From positions 1 through 5,346 of the forward strand of contig JARIBR010000321.1 in NCBI GenBank assembly GCA_029258695.1: 5,346 nt of DNA, written 5' to 3'. A program made the translations under genes and the position numbers. Below are positions 1 through 5,322 of the stretch, piece by piece; the first letter of the stretch is position 1; each line of letters starts with the position of its first letter. The DNA is from Quadrisphaera sp. GTDB lineage: Bacteria > Actinomycetota > Actinomycetes > Actinomycetales > Quadrisphaeraceae. A model generated the notes under the pieces. The model did not search any database. It was not told the DNA's origin and saw only the letters and a program-made list of their open reading frames with translations.

Positions 1-40
1 CGGACCGTGACGAACCATCCCGGTGCGCTGGAGCGAGGGC

Positions 41-2140
41 TCACACGACGGTGAGCGTGACCGACGAGCCGACCTCCACCATCGAGCCCGGCTCGACGGA
101 CTGGTCGCGCACGGTGCCGAAGATGCCGCCGAGCACGTTCTCCACCTGCACGCCGAGGCCGAGGTCCGCCAGGCTCGTGCGCGCCTGGTCGACCTGCTGG
201 CCCACGAGGTCCGGGACGGCCACCTGCTCCGGCCCGTCGGAGACGACGAGGTCCACCGGGTCCCCGCGGAAGCGCTGGCCCGAGGACGGGTCGGCGGCGA
301 TGACCGCGTCCCGCGGGACCTCCGGGTCGCGCTGGCGGGTGACCTGCCCGACGCTGAGGCCGGCCTCGGTGAGGCGCTGCTCGGCGTCGCCCTGGCTCAG
401 CCCGCGCACGTCGGGGACGTCGATCGGCTGGCGTCCCTGGGAGATGGTGACGTCGACCGTGGAGCCCTGGCGCAGCTCCTCCCCGCGAGGCGTGCCCTGG
501 GCGAGGACGTCACCGTCGGCCACGTCCTCGGAGAAGCCCTCAGTGATCTCCCCGAGGGCGAGCCCGACGGCCTCCAACGCCTCGCGGGCGTCGTCCAGCG
601 GCGTGTTCGTGAGGTCGGGGACGGCCACGGTCCGGGGTCCGCGCGAGAGCACCAGCTCCACGTCGCTGCCCGGGCGCACCCCGGAGCCGGCCTCGGGCTG
701 GGTGGCGACCACCTCGCCGACGGGCGCGTCCTCGCTGTACTGCTCGCTCGTGCTCACCCCGAGGTCGCGCGAGGCGAGCGTCGTCGTGGCCTCGGACTCG
801 CTGGCCCCGACGACGTTGGGGACGTCCACGCGCTGCAGCGGGCCGGCGAGCACGGCCCAGAGCACCGCGCCGACGACGGCCACGGCGCCGAGGACCGCGA
901 GGAGCGCCGTCGGGCGGCGTCGCCGGGCACCCCCGCCGGCAGCGACGCTCCCCGAGCCGCCGCCCACGGCGGGCGAAGGTCGAGCGCCGCGTGCGGCCGG
1001 TGCGATGAGGGAGGCGGCCGGGTTGGTCGGGGTGTTCTGCCGGCGGGAGCCGCCGGGCGGCGCACCACCGGCCCGGCCCTCGGGGTCCCGGCGCCCGCCA
1101 CCGGGGCGGGGGAGAGGGCGGCGGGGGATGCGCTCCGTCGGGCCGGTGATGGTCGGCAGCGGCCCGGTGCGCTCCACCTCCGCCTCCAGCGCCTCCCCGA
1201 TGGGCAGCGCCAGCACGTGCTCGTGGCGGTTGATGGCCCGCGTGCTCCCGTCGGAGACGACCGCGGGCGCGTCCGGAGCGCGCACCGCCACGTCCGGGTC
1301 GAGGCCCTGGCGCACCTCGCGGACCGCGTCGGCCAGCTCGCCGGCGTCGCGCGGGCGCAGCGACGGGTCGCGCGCCGTCGCCCAGGCGAGGAGCTCGTCG
1401 ACCTCCGCGGGCAGGTGCGGCTGGCGGGAGGAGGGGGCGGGGACGTCCTGGGCGACGTGGGCGAAGGCCACCTGGGCCGGCACGTCGCCGGTGAAGGGGA
1501 GCGAGCCGGTGAGCAGCTCGAAGGCGACCACCCCGGCGGCGTAGACGTCCGCGCGGGCGTCGGCGCGTCCGGAGGTGAGCAGCTCCGGGGCGAGGTAGGC
1601 GACGGTCCCGATGAGCACCGACGCGGTGGTCGCCGAGGCCGAGGCCGCGCGGGCGAGGCCGAAGTCCGCCACGCGCAGGCGCCCGTCGAGGCCCATGAGG
1701 ATGTTCTCGGGCTTGACGTCGCGGTGCACCAGGTCGGCGGCGTGGGCGGAGGCCAGCGCGTCGGACAGGGCCGCGACGAGGTCCAGCGCCTCACCGACGG
1801 GCCGCGCGCCGCGGTGGGCGAGCAGCTCGCGCAACGTCGAGCCGGGCACGTGCTCCATGGCGAGGTAGACGGTGCCGCCGTCGCTGCCCTGGTCGTAGAC
1901 GGCCACGATCCCCGGGTGGCTCAGGCGCGCGGCCGAGCGGGCCTCGCGGGCGAAGCGCTCCACGAAGACAGGGTCCGTCGCCAGGTGGGGGTGCATGACC
2001 TTGAGCGCGACCGGACGCCCCAGCCGCGCGTCCGTGGCGAGGTAGACGGTGGCCATGCCGCCCGCGGCGATGCGCGAGACCACCTCGTAGCGCCCGTCGA
2101 CGAGGGAGCCGACCAGGGGGTCTCGGACTGCCGCGGGCAC
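41..2140 (-). CDS. pknL: PASTA-domain transmembrane Ser/Thr protein kinase (PknL/PknB type)
   Basis: A 699-aa membrane Ser/Thr kinase, probably sensing peptidoglycan fragments or lipid II outside the cell and phosphorylating proteins inside. Residues 14-275 form a complete Hanks-type domain: glycine-rich loop IAAGGMATVY (about 24-33), ATP-binding Lys47 (VALK), helix-C Glu66, catalytic HRDVKPEN with Asp141, DFG 159-161, and APE 184-186. Thr171/Thr172 in the activation loop are likely autophosphorylation sites. A Pro/Gly-rich linker (about 280-405) ends in RRRR (406-409), followed by one membrane helix (about 411-433). Four PASTA repeats follow, at about 437-501, 504-569, 572-637 and 639-699. 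GTG 2140 is effectively the only possible start: an in-frame TAG lies four codons upstream, and the next in-frame GTG is inside the kinase fold. There is no Shine-Dalgarno. It lies 41 nt after the LysM gene, same strand. The symbol rests on linkage to the Rv2175c homologue; M. tuberculosis PknL lacks PASTA domains, corynebacterial PknL has them. PknB-like is the alternative name. Confidence 0.95.
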   Translation of the reverse strand: MPAAVRDPLVGSLVDGRYEVVSRIAAGGMATVYLATDARLGRPVALKVMHPHLATDPVFVERFAREARSAARLSHPGIVAVYDQGSDGGTVYLAMEHVPGSTLRELLAHRGARPVGEALDLVAALSDALASAHAADLVHRDVKPENILMGLDGRLRVADFGLARAASASATTASVLIGTVAYLAPELLTSGRADARADVYAAGVVAFELLTGSLPFTGDVPAQVAFAHVAQDVPAPSSRQPHLPAEVDELLAWATARDPSLRPRDAGELADAVREVRQGLDPDVAVRAPDAPAVVSDGSTRAINRHEHVLALPIGEALEAEVERTGPLPTITGPTERIPRRPLPRPGGGRRDPEGRAGGAPPGGSRRQNTPTNPAASLIAPAARGARPSPAVGGGSGSVAAGGGARRRRPTALLAVLGAVAVVGAVLWAVLAGPLQRVDVPNVVGASESEATTTLASRDLGVSTSEQYSEDAPVGEVVATQPEAGSGVRPGSDVELVLSRGPRTVAVPDLTNTPLDDAREALEAVGLALGEITEGFSEDVADGDVLAQGTPRGEELRQGSTVDVTISQGRQPIDVPDVRGLSQGDAEQRLTEAGLSVGQVTRQRDPEVPRDAVIAADPSSGQRFRGDPVDLVVSDGPEQVAVPDLVGQQVDQARTSLADLGLGVQVENVLGGIFGTVRDQSVEPGSMVEVGSSVTLTVV

Positions 2141-2146
2141 GAGGTG

Positions 2147-2152
2147 AGCCTA
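2147..2152 (-). promoter_or_regulatory. Candidate -10 element for a leaderless kinase mRNA
   Basis: Reading the minus strand, TAGGCT is followed by six nucleotides (CACCTC) and then the GTG start at 2140. It matches the actinobacterial TANNNT -10 consensus at the spacing that would put the transcription start on the GTG. The kinase has no Shine-Dalgarno, which agrees with a leaderless transcript. The first three bases are also the in-frame TAG that fixes the start. I see no convincing -35 box. Read-through from the LysM gene 41 nt upstream remains possible as well. Confidence 0.4.
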
Positions 2153-2181
2153 CGGTTCGCCGGCTCGCTCGCCCTGCACGC

Positions 2182-3300
2182 TCAGCGGTAGCGAGCCGTC
2201 AGCGTGGTGACGTTCGCGACGTAGCGCACGGTGTCGGGGAACGGGCCGTCCTCGCGGATGCTGCGCAGCCCCTGGTAGTACCCGCCGATGGCGGCGTCGG
2301 TGTCGTCGGTGCTGGCGGTCAGGGCCCGCAGGATCGCCACGCCGGCGACGGCGTTGTCCCGGGGGTCCAGCAGGTCGAGCTCGCGTCCGACGATGCTCGA
2401 GGCCCAGTCCCCGGAGGTGGGGATCACCTGCATCGCGCCCACGGCGTCGGCCGGTGAGACGGCGCGGGCGTTGAACCCCGACTCCTGGTGGGCGACGGCC
2501 AGGGCCAGCGCGGGGTCCACGCCCATCTCTCGTGCGACGGCGGCGATGATCTCGCGCACCTCGCTGCGGCCGGGCACGCTGCGGGCCCTCAGGGCGTCGC
2601 GGTCGGCCGTGGCCGCGGCGGTCACCGCCGGGGGATAGGTGCGACCCGCGAACGTCGAGGCCACCGGTCGGCGCTCGGCGGTCGCCGGGGCGTCCGTCGG
2701 CAGGGTGATCACCTGGCCGGGCCGGAGCGGGGCGTCGCGGGGCAGGTCGCTGGCCGCCAGCAGCGCGGGCAGGGGCACGCCGGCCGCGGAGGCCAGAGCG
2801 CTGAGGGTGTCTCCGCGGCGGACCACCACCTGGACGGGGCCGGGCCCCTGCGGAGGGGTGGTGCCCTCCGGGCCCGGGGTGGCCGCAGGGACCGTGAGCT
2901 CCTGGCCCTCGATGATGCGGTAGGGAGCCTCGATGCCGTTCGCCGCGGCGAGGGAGGCCACGGAGGTCCCCGTCCTCCGGGCGATGCCGCTCAGGGTCTC
3001 GCCGGGGGCGACGACGTGCGGTGCGGACGCGGCGGAGCCCTGTGGCGCGGGCACCGTCAGGCTGGTGCCCGCGAGGATCGTGCCGGTGTCGGTGAGGCCG
3101 TTGGCCCGGGCGAGGGCCTCGACGCTGACCCCGGTGGCGAGCGCGGCGTGGCTCAGGGTCTGTCCGGCGGGAACGGTCCAGGTGGTCGGTTCGGCGGCGT
3201 GGACGGGCTCGGCGGCGAGCACGCCGAGCGCCGGGGCGCCGACGACCGCAGCCCCGAGGGCCGCCAGCGCTGCAGCCGTGGGTCGGGTGGGGGGTGCCAT
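2182..3300 (-). CDS. Secreted triple-LysM lytic transglycosylase
   Basis: A 372-aa exported peptidoglycan enzyme that should bind the wall through LysM domains and cleave the MurNAc-GlcNAc glycan backbone. Residues 1-35 look like a signal peptide: an Ala/Leu-rich core and likely cleavage after VHA (A35). Three LysM domains follow, at about 39-83, 94-137 and 156-201, joined by Pro/Gly/Ala-rich linkers. A linker (about 202-245) leads to an SLT/Slt70-like domain (about 247-365) with HQESGFN, where Glu273 is the predicted catalytic acid, then AVGAMQVIP (287-294 region), the GxMQ motif of the family, and a late GGYYQG motif. ATG 3300 is chosen because GAGGAG lies five nucleotides upstream and the signal peptide begins at once. 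The open frame continues upstream to 3975 only as out-of-frame read over the regulator gene. The kinase follows 41 nt downstream, probably in one transcript. It may supply or modify muropeptides sensed by the PASTA kinase (inference). Confidence 0.93.
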   Translation of the reverse strand: MAPPTRPTAAALAALGAAVVGAPALGVLAAEPVHAAEPTTWTVPAGQTLSHAALATGVSVEALARANGLTDTGTILAGTSLTVPAPQGSAASAPHVVAPGETLSGIARRTGTSVASLAAANGIEAPYRIIEGQELTVPAATPGPEGTTPPQGPGPVQVVVRRGDTLSALASAAGVPLPALLAASDLPRDAPLRPGQVITLPTDAPATAERRPVASTFAGRTYPPAVTAAATADRDALRARSVPGRSEVREIIAAVAREMGVDPALALAVAHQESGFNARAVSPADAVGAMQVIPTSGDWASSIVGRELDLLDPRDNAVAGVAILRALTASTDDTDAAIGGYYQGLRSIREDGPFPDTVRYVANVTTLTARYR

Positions 3301-3305
3301 GGGCG

Positions 3306-3311
3306 CTCCTC
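3306..3311 (-). promoter_or_regulatory. Ribosome binding site deciding the LysM gene start
   Basis: On the minus strand GAGGAG is followed by CGCCC and then ATG at 3300. This strong Shine-Dalgarno with 5-nt spacing supports the 372-aa product over the much longer open frame that continues upstream. Confidence 0.8.
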
Positions 3312-3526
3312 GGGCTCGATGGGGCTCGTGTGCCCAGTGTGGCAGATGGGGCAGGTTCAGCACGGGCTGGTCGACCGCTGCCCACGGTCGGTGGTGAGCG
3401 ACCCCGAGCGGTGGGTCGGACGCGCCGTGCGCCGGGACCGTCGGGTCGGTCGGGGCAGGGCTGCCGTCGGTCGGTGGCGGTGGGCCGTGGCGAGGCTCGG
3501 GCGGTGCGGCGCGGCGCGGCGCGTGG

Positions 3527-3532
3527 CAGGCT
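3527..3532 (+). promoter_or_regulatory. Candidate -10 element for leaderless start of the Rv2175c-like gene
   Basis: CAGGCT is followed by six nucleotides (GTCGCG) and the GTG at 3539. It keeps the A and final T of the actinobacterial TANNNT -10 and shares AGGCT-N6-GTG with the start of the kinase gene. No Shine-Dalgarno precedes this GTG, so a leaderless mRNA is plausible. The first base deviates from consensus and no -35 is evident. Confidence 0.3.
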
Positions 3533-3538
3533 GTCGCG

Positions 3539-4015
3539 GTGAGCGCCAAGGATTCCACCGTCCGGGGTCGCAGCGAGAGGGACGTCCGTGCCGCGCGCAG
3601 CGCGCAGGGGCGCGGAGCCCCTCCGGGGGCCGTGGCCGACGCGGAGGCTCCCGTGCTCGCCGAGCTCCACGAGCTGGTCGGCGGGGACGACGCGTGGCTG
3701 ACGGTGCCCGATGCCGCCCAGGTGCTCGACGTCGAGGTCTCACGGGTGCGCCGGCTCCTGGACGACCGGGTGCTCGTGGGGGTACGACGTGGTCGCCCCC
3801 GGGTCCTGTCCGTGCCGCGCGTCCTCGTCGAGCCCGAGCCGCTGGTCTCGCTCCCGGGGACCGTCACGGTGCTCTCCGACGCGGGGTACACCGACGCCGA
3901 GGCGCTGCGCTGGCTCTTCACGACCGAGCCCGTGCTGGGGCAGGCGCCCATCGCGGCGCTGCGCGAGCGGCGCATCGCCCCGGTCCGCCGTCAGGCGCAG
4001 TCGCTGCTGCTCTGA
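3539..4015 (+). CDS. Rv2175c-family winged-helix DNA-binding protein, likely kinase substrate
   Basis: A 158-aa homologue of M. tuberculosis Rv2175c, a DNA-binding protein known to be phosphorylated by PknL on an N-terminal threonine (Thr9). Residues 53-90 hold the helix-turn-helix part: WLTVPDAAQVLDVEVSRVRR, then a basic wing with VGVRRGRPRV. Residues about 103-158 match the family C-terminal part, with SLPGTVTVLSDAGYTDAEAL, RWLFT and a closing RRQAQSLL helix. Residues 1-40 look disordered and basic, and contain DSTVRGR with Thr7, similarly placed to Thr9 of Rv2175c. GTG 3539 keeps that tail but has no Shine-Dalgarno. GTG 3653 (residue 39) has GGAGG five nucleotides upstream and would give about 120 aa without the tail. 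I prefer 3539 because the mycobacterial protein also has an N-terminal tail; the start is not settled. The gene is divergent from the LysM-kinase unit, consistent with a kinase-substrate pair. Confidence 0.9.
   Translation: MSAKDSTVRGRSERDVRAARSAQGRGAPPGAVADAEAPVLAELHELVGGDDAWLTVPDAAQVLDVEVSRVRRLLDDRVLVGVRRGRPRVLSVPRVLVEPEPLVSLPGTVTVLSDAGYTDAEALRWLFTTEPVLGQAPIAALRERRIAPVRRQAQSLLL
3643..3647 (+). promoter_or_regulatory. Internal Shine-Dalgarno for an alternative Rv2175c-like start at 3653
   Basis: GGAGG followed by CTCCC and an in-frame GTG at 3653 is a better ribosome site than anything before 3539. If used, the protein loses its first 38 residues, including the candidate phospho-acceptor Thr7, but keeps the whole DNA-binding domain. 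It may be a second start or the true one. Confidence 0.35.
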
Positions 4016-4027
4016 CCCCCGCGGGCC

Positions 4028-4042
4028 TGGCGCTCGGCGCCG
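4028..4042 (+). terminator. GC-rich hairpin 12 nt after the Rv2175c-like stop
   Basis: GGCGC (4029-4033), loop TCG and GCGCC (4037-4041) form a perfect 5-bp stem, with a possible T-G pair outside it. There is no T-run, which is common in high-GC actinobacteria. Position just past the TGA at 4013-4015 suggests a terminator for the plus-strand gene, but short GC hairpins arise easily by chance here. Confidence 0.3.
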
Positions 4043-4050
4043 CGTCCATG

Positions 4051-4095
4051 CCCCTCGTCCTGCACCCCCTCGTCCCGCACCCCCTTGCCCTCCTC
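4051..4095. repeat. 15-bp C-rich tandem repeat
   Basis: Two adjacent 15-bp units at 4051-4065 and 4066-4080 (CCCCTCGTCCYGCAC) differ at a single base. A third, diverged unit runs 4081-4095. The C-rich run continues loosely to about 4120 with repeated CCCTCGTCC or CCCTCG pieces (4105-4117). It lies in the spacer between convergent genes, immediately outside the left palindromic element. The opposite strand is G-rich. Confidence 0.65.
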
Positions 4096-4119
4096 GCGCC
4101 CCATCCCTCGTCCCTCGCC

Positions 4120-4208
4120 CCGACGCGAACCCTGCATGCTCGAGCGACACGCCGCGCCACCCACGGGGACACGCCGGCGGTGTGGCGAGGACGCAGGATC
4201 CGCGTCGG
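4120..4208. repeat. Long imperfect palindromic element, left copy
   Basis: Arms 4120-4142 and 4186-4208 are inverted copies pairing at 19 of 23 positions, around a 43-nt centre. The centre has an inner ACAC (4147-4150)/GTGT (4180-4183) pair. The right arm also holds a local GACGC-AGGATCC-GCGTC hairpin (4190-4206). The segment 4186-4210 matches 5301-5325 at 22 of 25 bases. The left part, 4120-4155, matches the reverse complement of 5287-5323, including an exact 12-mer GCGACACGCCGC. It may be a bidirectional terminator for the convergent genes, a REP/MITE-like dispersed repeat, or one end of a cassette around the nuclease gene. It is not obviously coding on either strand. Confidence 0.7.
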
Positions 4209-4266
4209 TGATGACCCTGGCGCTCGTCCGTCCGGCGCTGGGGCCCTCGTGCGTCCTCTGCGGGCG

Positions 4267-5163
4267 TCACCGCCGGCGCACGTCCGTCCAGCACGGAGGG
4301 CGGCCGCGGTCGTAGGTCTCCAGGACGGTGGCGACCATCCGCTCCGGTGCCCCGACGACGTCCTCGTACGTCACCCGCAACCACACGTAGCCGTGGCGGC
4401 TCAGCTCGGAGTCGCGGCGTCGGTCGCGGCGGTAGCTGGCACGGTCCGCGTGGTAGGCGAAACCGTCGGGCTCGACGACGAGCCACCCGTCCACCAGCAG
4501 GTCCACCCGACCCACGCCCGTGAGGACGACCTGCGTCTCGACCCTCAGGCCGAGCCGCGTGAACGCCCGCACCAGCGGCACACGGGCGAAGGACTCCATC
4601 GCCGAGCCAGACCGCCGGTCCGCCAGACGCACCGCCGTGCGCCAGGCCGCGTCGGTGCGCGACCCCGTGGCGACCAACGAGCGCTCCGACACGAGACCGC
4701 GTGACAGCGCCTGGTCGACGAGGCTGACGACGGCGACGAGGTCCAGGCACCGGGACGCGGTGAGCAGGACGAGAACCGGGTCCATGCGTCGTCCCCCACG
4801 GTGGAGCCCGGTGCGGTGCACCACCGTCCCGGGCCACGTGGCCGTGGTCCCCCGTCCGGTGACCAGGTGGGTGCGCTCGTCGGGGCACAGGACCGTCAGG
4901 CCCAGCTCGCGGGCCGCGTCGCCGCAGCTGAACGCCGCGCGGTCACCCCCGAGCGCGGCTCGCGCGACCTGCGCCGCGTGGGCGCCGGGCAGGGCGTACA
5001 GGCTGGGGGCCAGGCGGGCGACGAGACCACGTTCCCGGGCCCTGCGGAGCGAGGCCCGACCCACCCCCGCGCGGGCCAGCTCCGCCCAGCGGGCCGCACC
5101 CCCTGCACCGGTCAGCGCCTCGATCGCGTCCACGGGGCCACGGTGACGGATCGGTCCCCTCAC
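4267..5163 (-). CDS. AbiEi-like antitoxin domain fused to a DUF559/PD-(D/E)XK nuclease-like domain
   Basis: A 298-aa protein of a type common in actinobacterial genomes. Residues about 11-60 resemble the AbiEi winged-helix N-terminus (AIEALTGAGGAARWAEL, then a basic SLRRARERGLVARLAPSLYALPG stretch read across 38-60). A middle region (about 65-185) resembles the AbiEi C-terminal part. Residues about 186-285 look like a Vsr/DUF559 endonuclease fold: SAMES with Glu190, RVDLLVDG with Asp221, and VVEPDGFAYH with Glu231 and Asp233. A basic RRDRRRD helix (245-251) and GYVWLRVTYEDV follow. The family usually has ExDG, and EPDG fits. Nuclease activity and substrate are inferred only. No AbiEii-type nucleotidyltransferase toxin is in the window. 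GTG 5163 is the outermost start; GTG 5133 (residue 11) matches the usual domain beginning and may be the true one. Neither has a Shine-Dalgarno. The gene is convergent with the regulator gene and bracketed by two related palindromes. Confidence 0.85.
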   Translation of the reverse strand: MRGPIRHRGPVDAIEALTGAGGAARWAELARAGVGRASLRRARERGLVARLAPSLYALPGAHAAQVARAALGGDRAAFSCGDAARELGLTVLCPDERTHLVTGRGTTATWPGTVVHRTGLHRGGRRMDPVLVLLTASRCLDLVAVVSLVDQALSRGLVSERSLVATGSRTDAAWRTAVRLADRRSGSAMESFARVPLVRAFTRLGLRVETQVVLTGVGRVDLLVDGWLVVEPDGFAYHADRASYRRDRRRDSELSRHGYVWLRVTYEDVVGAPERMVATVLETYDRGRPPCWTDVRRR

Positions 5164-5189
5164 AGGGACGGCAGGACCGGCGACCTGTG
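5161..5189. promoter_or_regulatory. Inverted repeat over the AbiEi-nuclease gene start
   Basis: CACAGG (5161-5166) and CCTGTG (5184-5189) form a perfect 6-bp inverted repeat with a 17-nt gap. It overlaps the outer GTG start and the likely promoter region. AbiEi antitoxins are known to repress their own promoters through inverted repeats, so this is a candidate operator, but it is short and could be chance. Confidence 0.25.
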
Positions 5190-5197
5190 GACGGCGG

Positions 5198-5216
5198 GCC
5201 CCGACCGCGCCGGGGC
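5198..5216. repeat. Short GC hairpin upstream of the AbiEi-nuclease gene
   Basis: GCCCCG (5198-5203) and CGGGGC (5211-5216) form a 6-bp stem with a 7-nt loop. It lies between the gene start and the right palindromic element. A role as operator or terminator cannot be told apart, and chance is possible at this GC content. Confidence 0.25.
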
Positions 5217-5234
5217 GGTGGACGACCCAGACGG

Positions 5235-5322
5235 CGACACGGATCCTGCAGCCTCGCGCCGAGGTGCGGTGTGTCGTGTCGCTGCGGCGGCGTGTCGCCC
5301 CGAGGCCGCAGGATCCCTGTCG
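5235..5322. repeat. Long imperfect palindromic element, right copy
   Basis: Arms 5235-5256 and 5301-5322 are inverted copies pairing at 20 of 22 positions, with mismatches only at 5240/5317 and 5250/5307. The centre is 44 nt. Each arm contains a GGATCC next to CTGC or GCAG. The centre carries GTGTCG three times (5271-5276, 5276-5281, 5292-5297); the last lies within GTGTCGCC (5292-5299), the inverted copy of GGCGACAC at 5233-5240. Size, arm length, centre length and core sequence match the left copy at 4120-4208. The stem is too long and regular for chance. Function is unknown: dispersed palindromic repeat, terminator or cassette end. Confidence 0.75.

Larger units (their letters stand above)
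3301..3538. promoter_or_regulatory. Divergent intergenic region between LysM gene and Rv2175c-like gene
   Basis: These 238 nt separate two divergent genes and must hold the promoter of the LysM-kinase unit and probably that of the regulator. A short dyad TGCC-N6-GGCA lies at 3331-3344, about 30 nt before the LysM start. Several GTCGGT-type repeats occur from about 3388 to 3475, and GCGGC is repeated three times at 3506-3520, just ahead of the regulator gene. I do not see a clear -35/-10 pair for the LysM gene. The Rv2175c-like DNA-binding protein could act on this region, but no operator can be assigned from the sequence alone. Confidence 0.4.

Noticed and set aside
1..40. Possible start of another minus-strand gene (ATG at 18) after the kinase stop
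   Set aside because: Only six codons are visible and there is no clear ribosome site, so a partial gene cannot be supported.
23..2191. 722-aa open frame on the plus strand opposite the kinase gene
   Set aside because: Its translation is Arg/Gly/Asp/Val-rich low-complexity sequence without recognisable domains. Its length is explained by the lack of stops opposite a GC-rich gene. The minus-strand kinase has every catalytic motif.
3331..3344. TGCC-N6-GGCA dyad in the divergent region
   Set aside because: Arms are only 4 bp, with no second copy and no match to an operator I know. I mention it within the intergenic feature but do not call it a site.
3301..3975. N-terminal extension of the LysM open frame upstream of 3300
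   Set aside because: It crosses the divergent region and lies opposite the Rv2175c-like gene. The ATG at 3300 has a strong Shine-Dalgarno and is followed at once by a signal peptide.
4051..4095. Short CRISPR-like array from the 15-bp repeats
   Set aside because: Units are directly adjacent without spacers and there are no cas genes. It is a simple tandem repeat.
2488..4704. 738-aa plus-strand open frame spanning several genes
   Set aside because: It runs across three better supported genes and two intergenic regions with compositional bias typical of a GC shadow frame.
3740..4888. 382-aa minus-strand open frame across the regulator and nuclease genes
   Set aside because: It overlaps two convergent genes with recognisable domains, and its own sequence is Arg/Pro/Gly-rich without domains.
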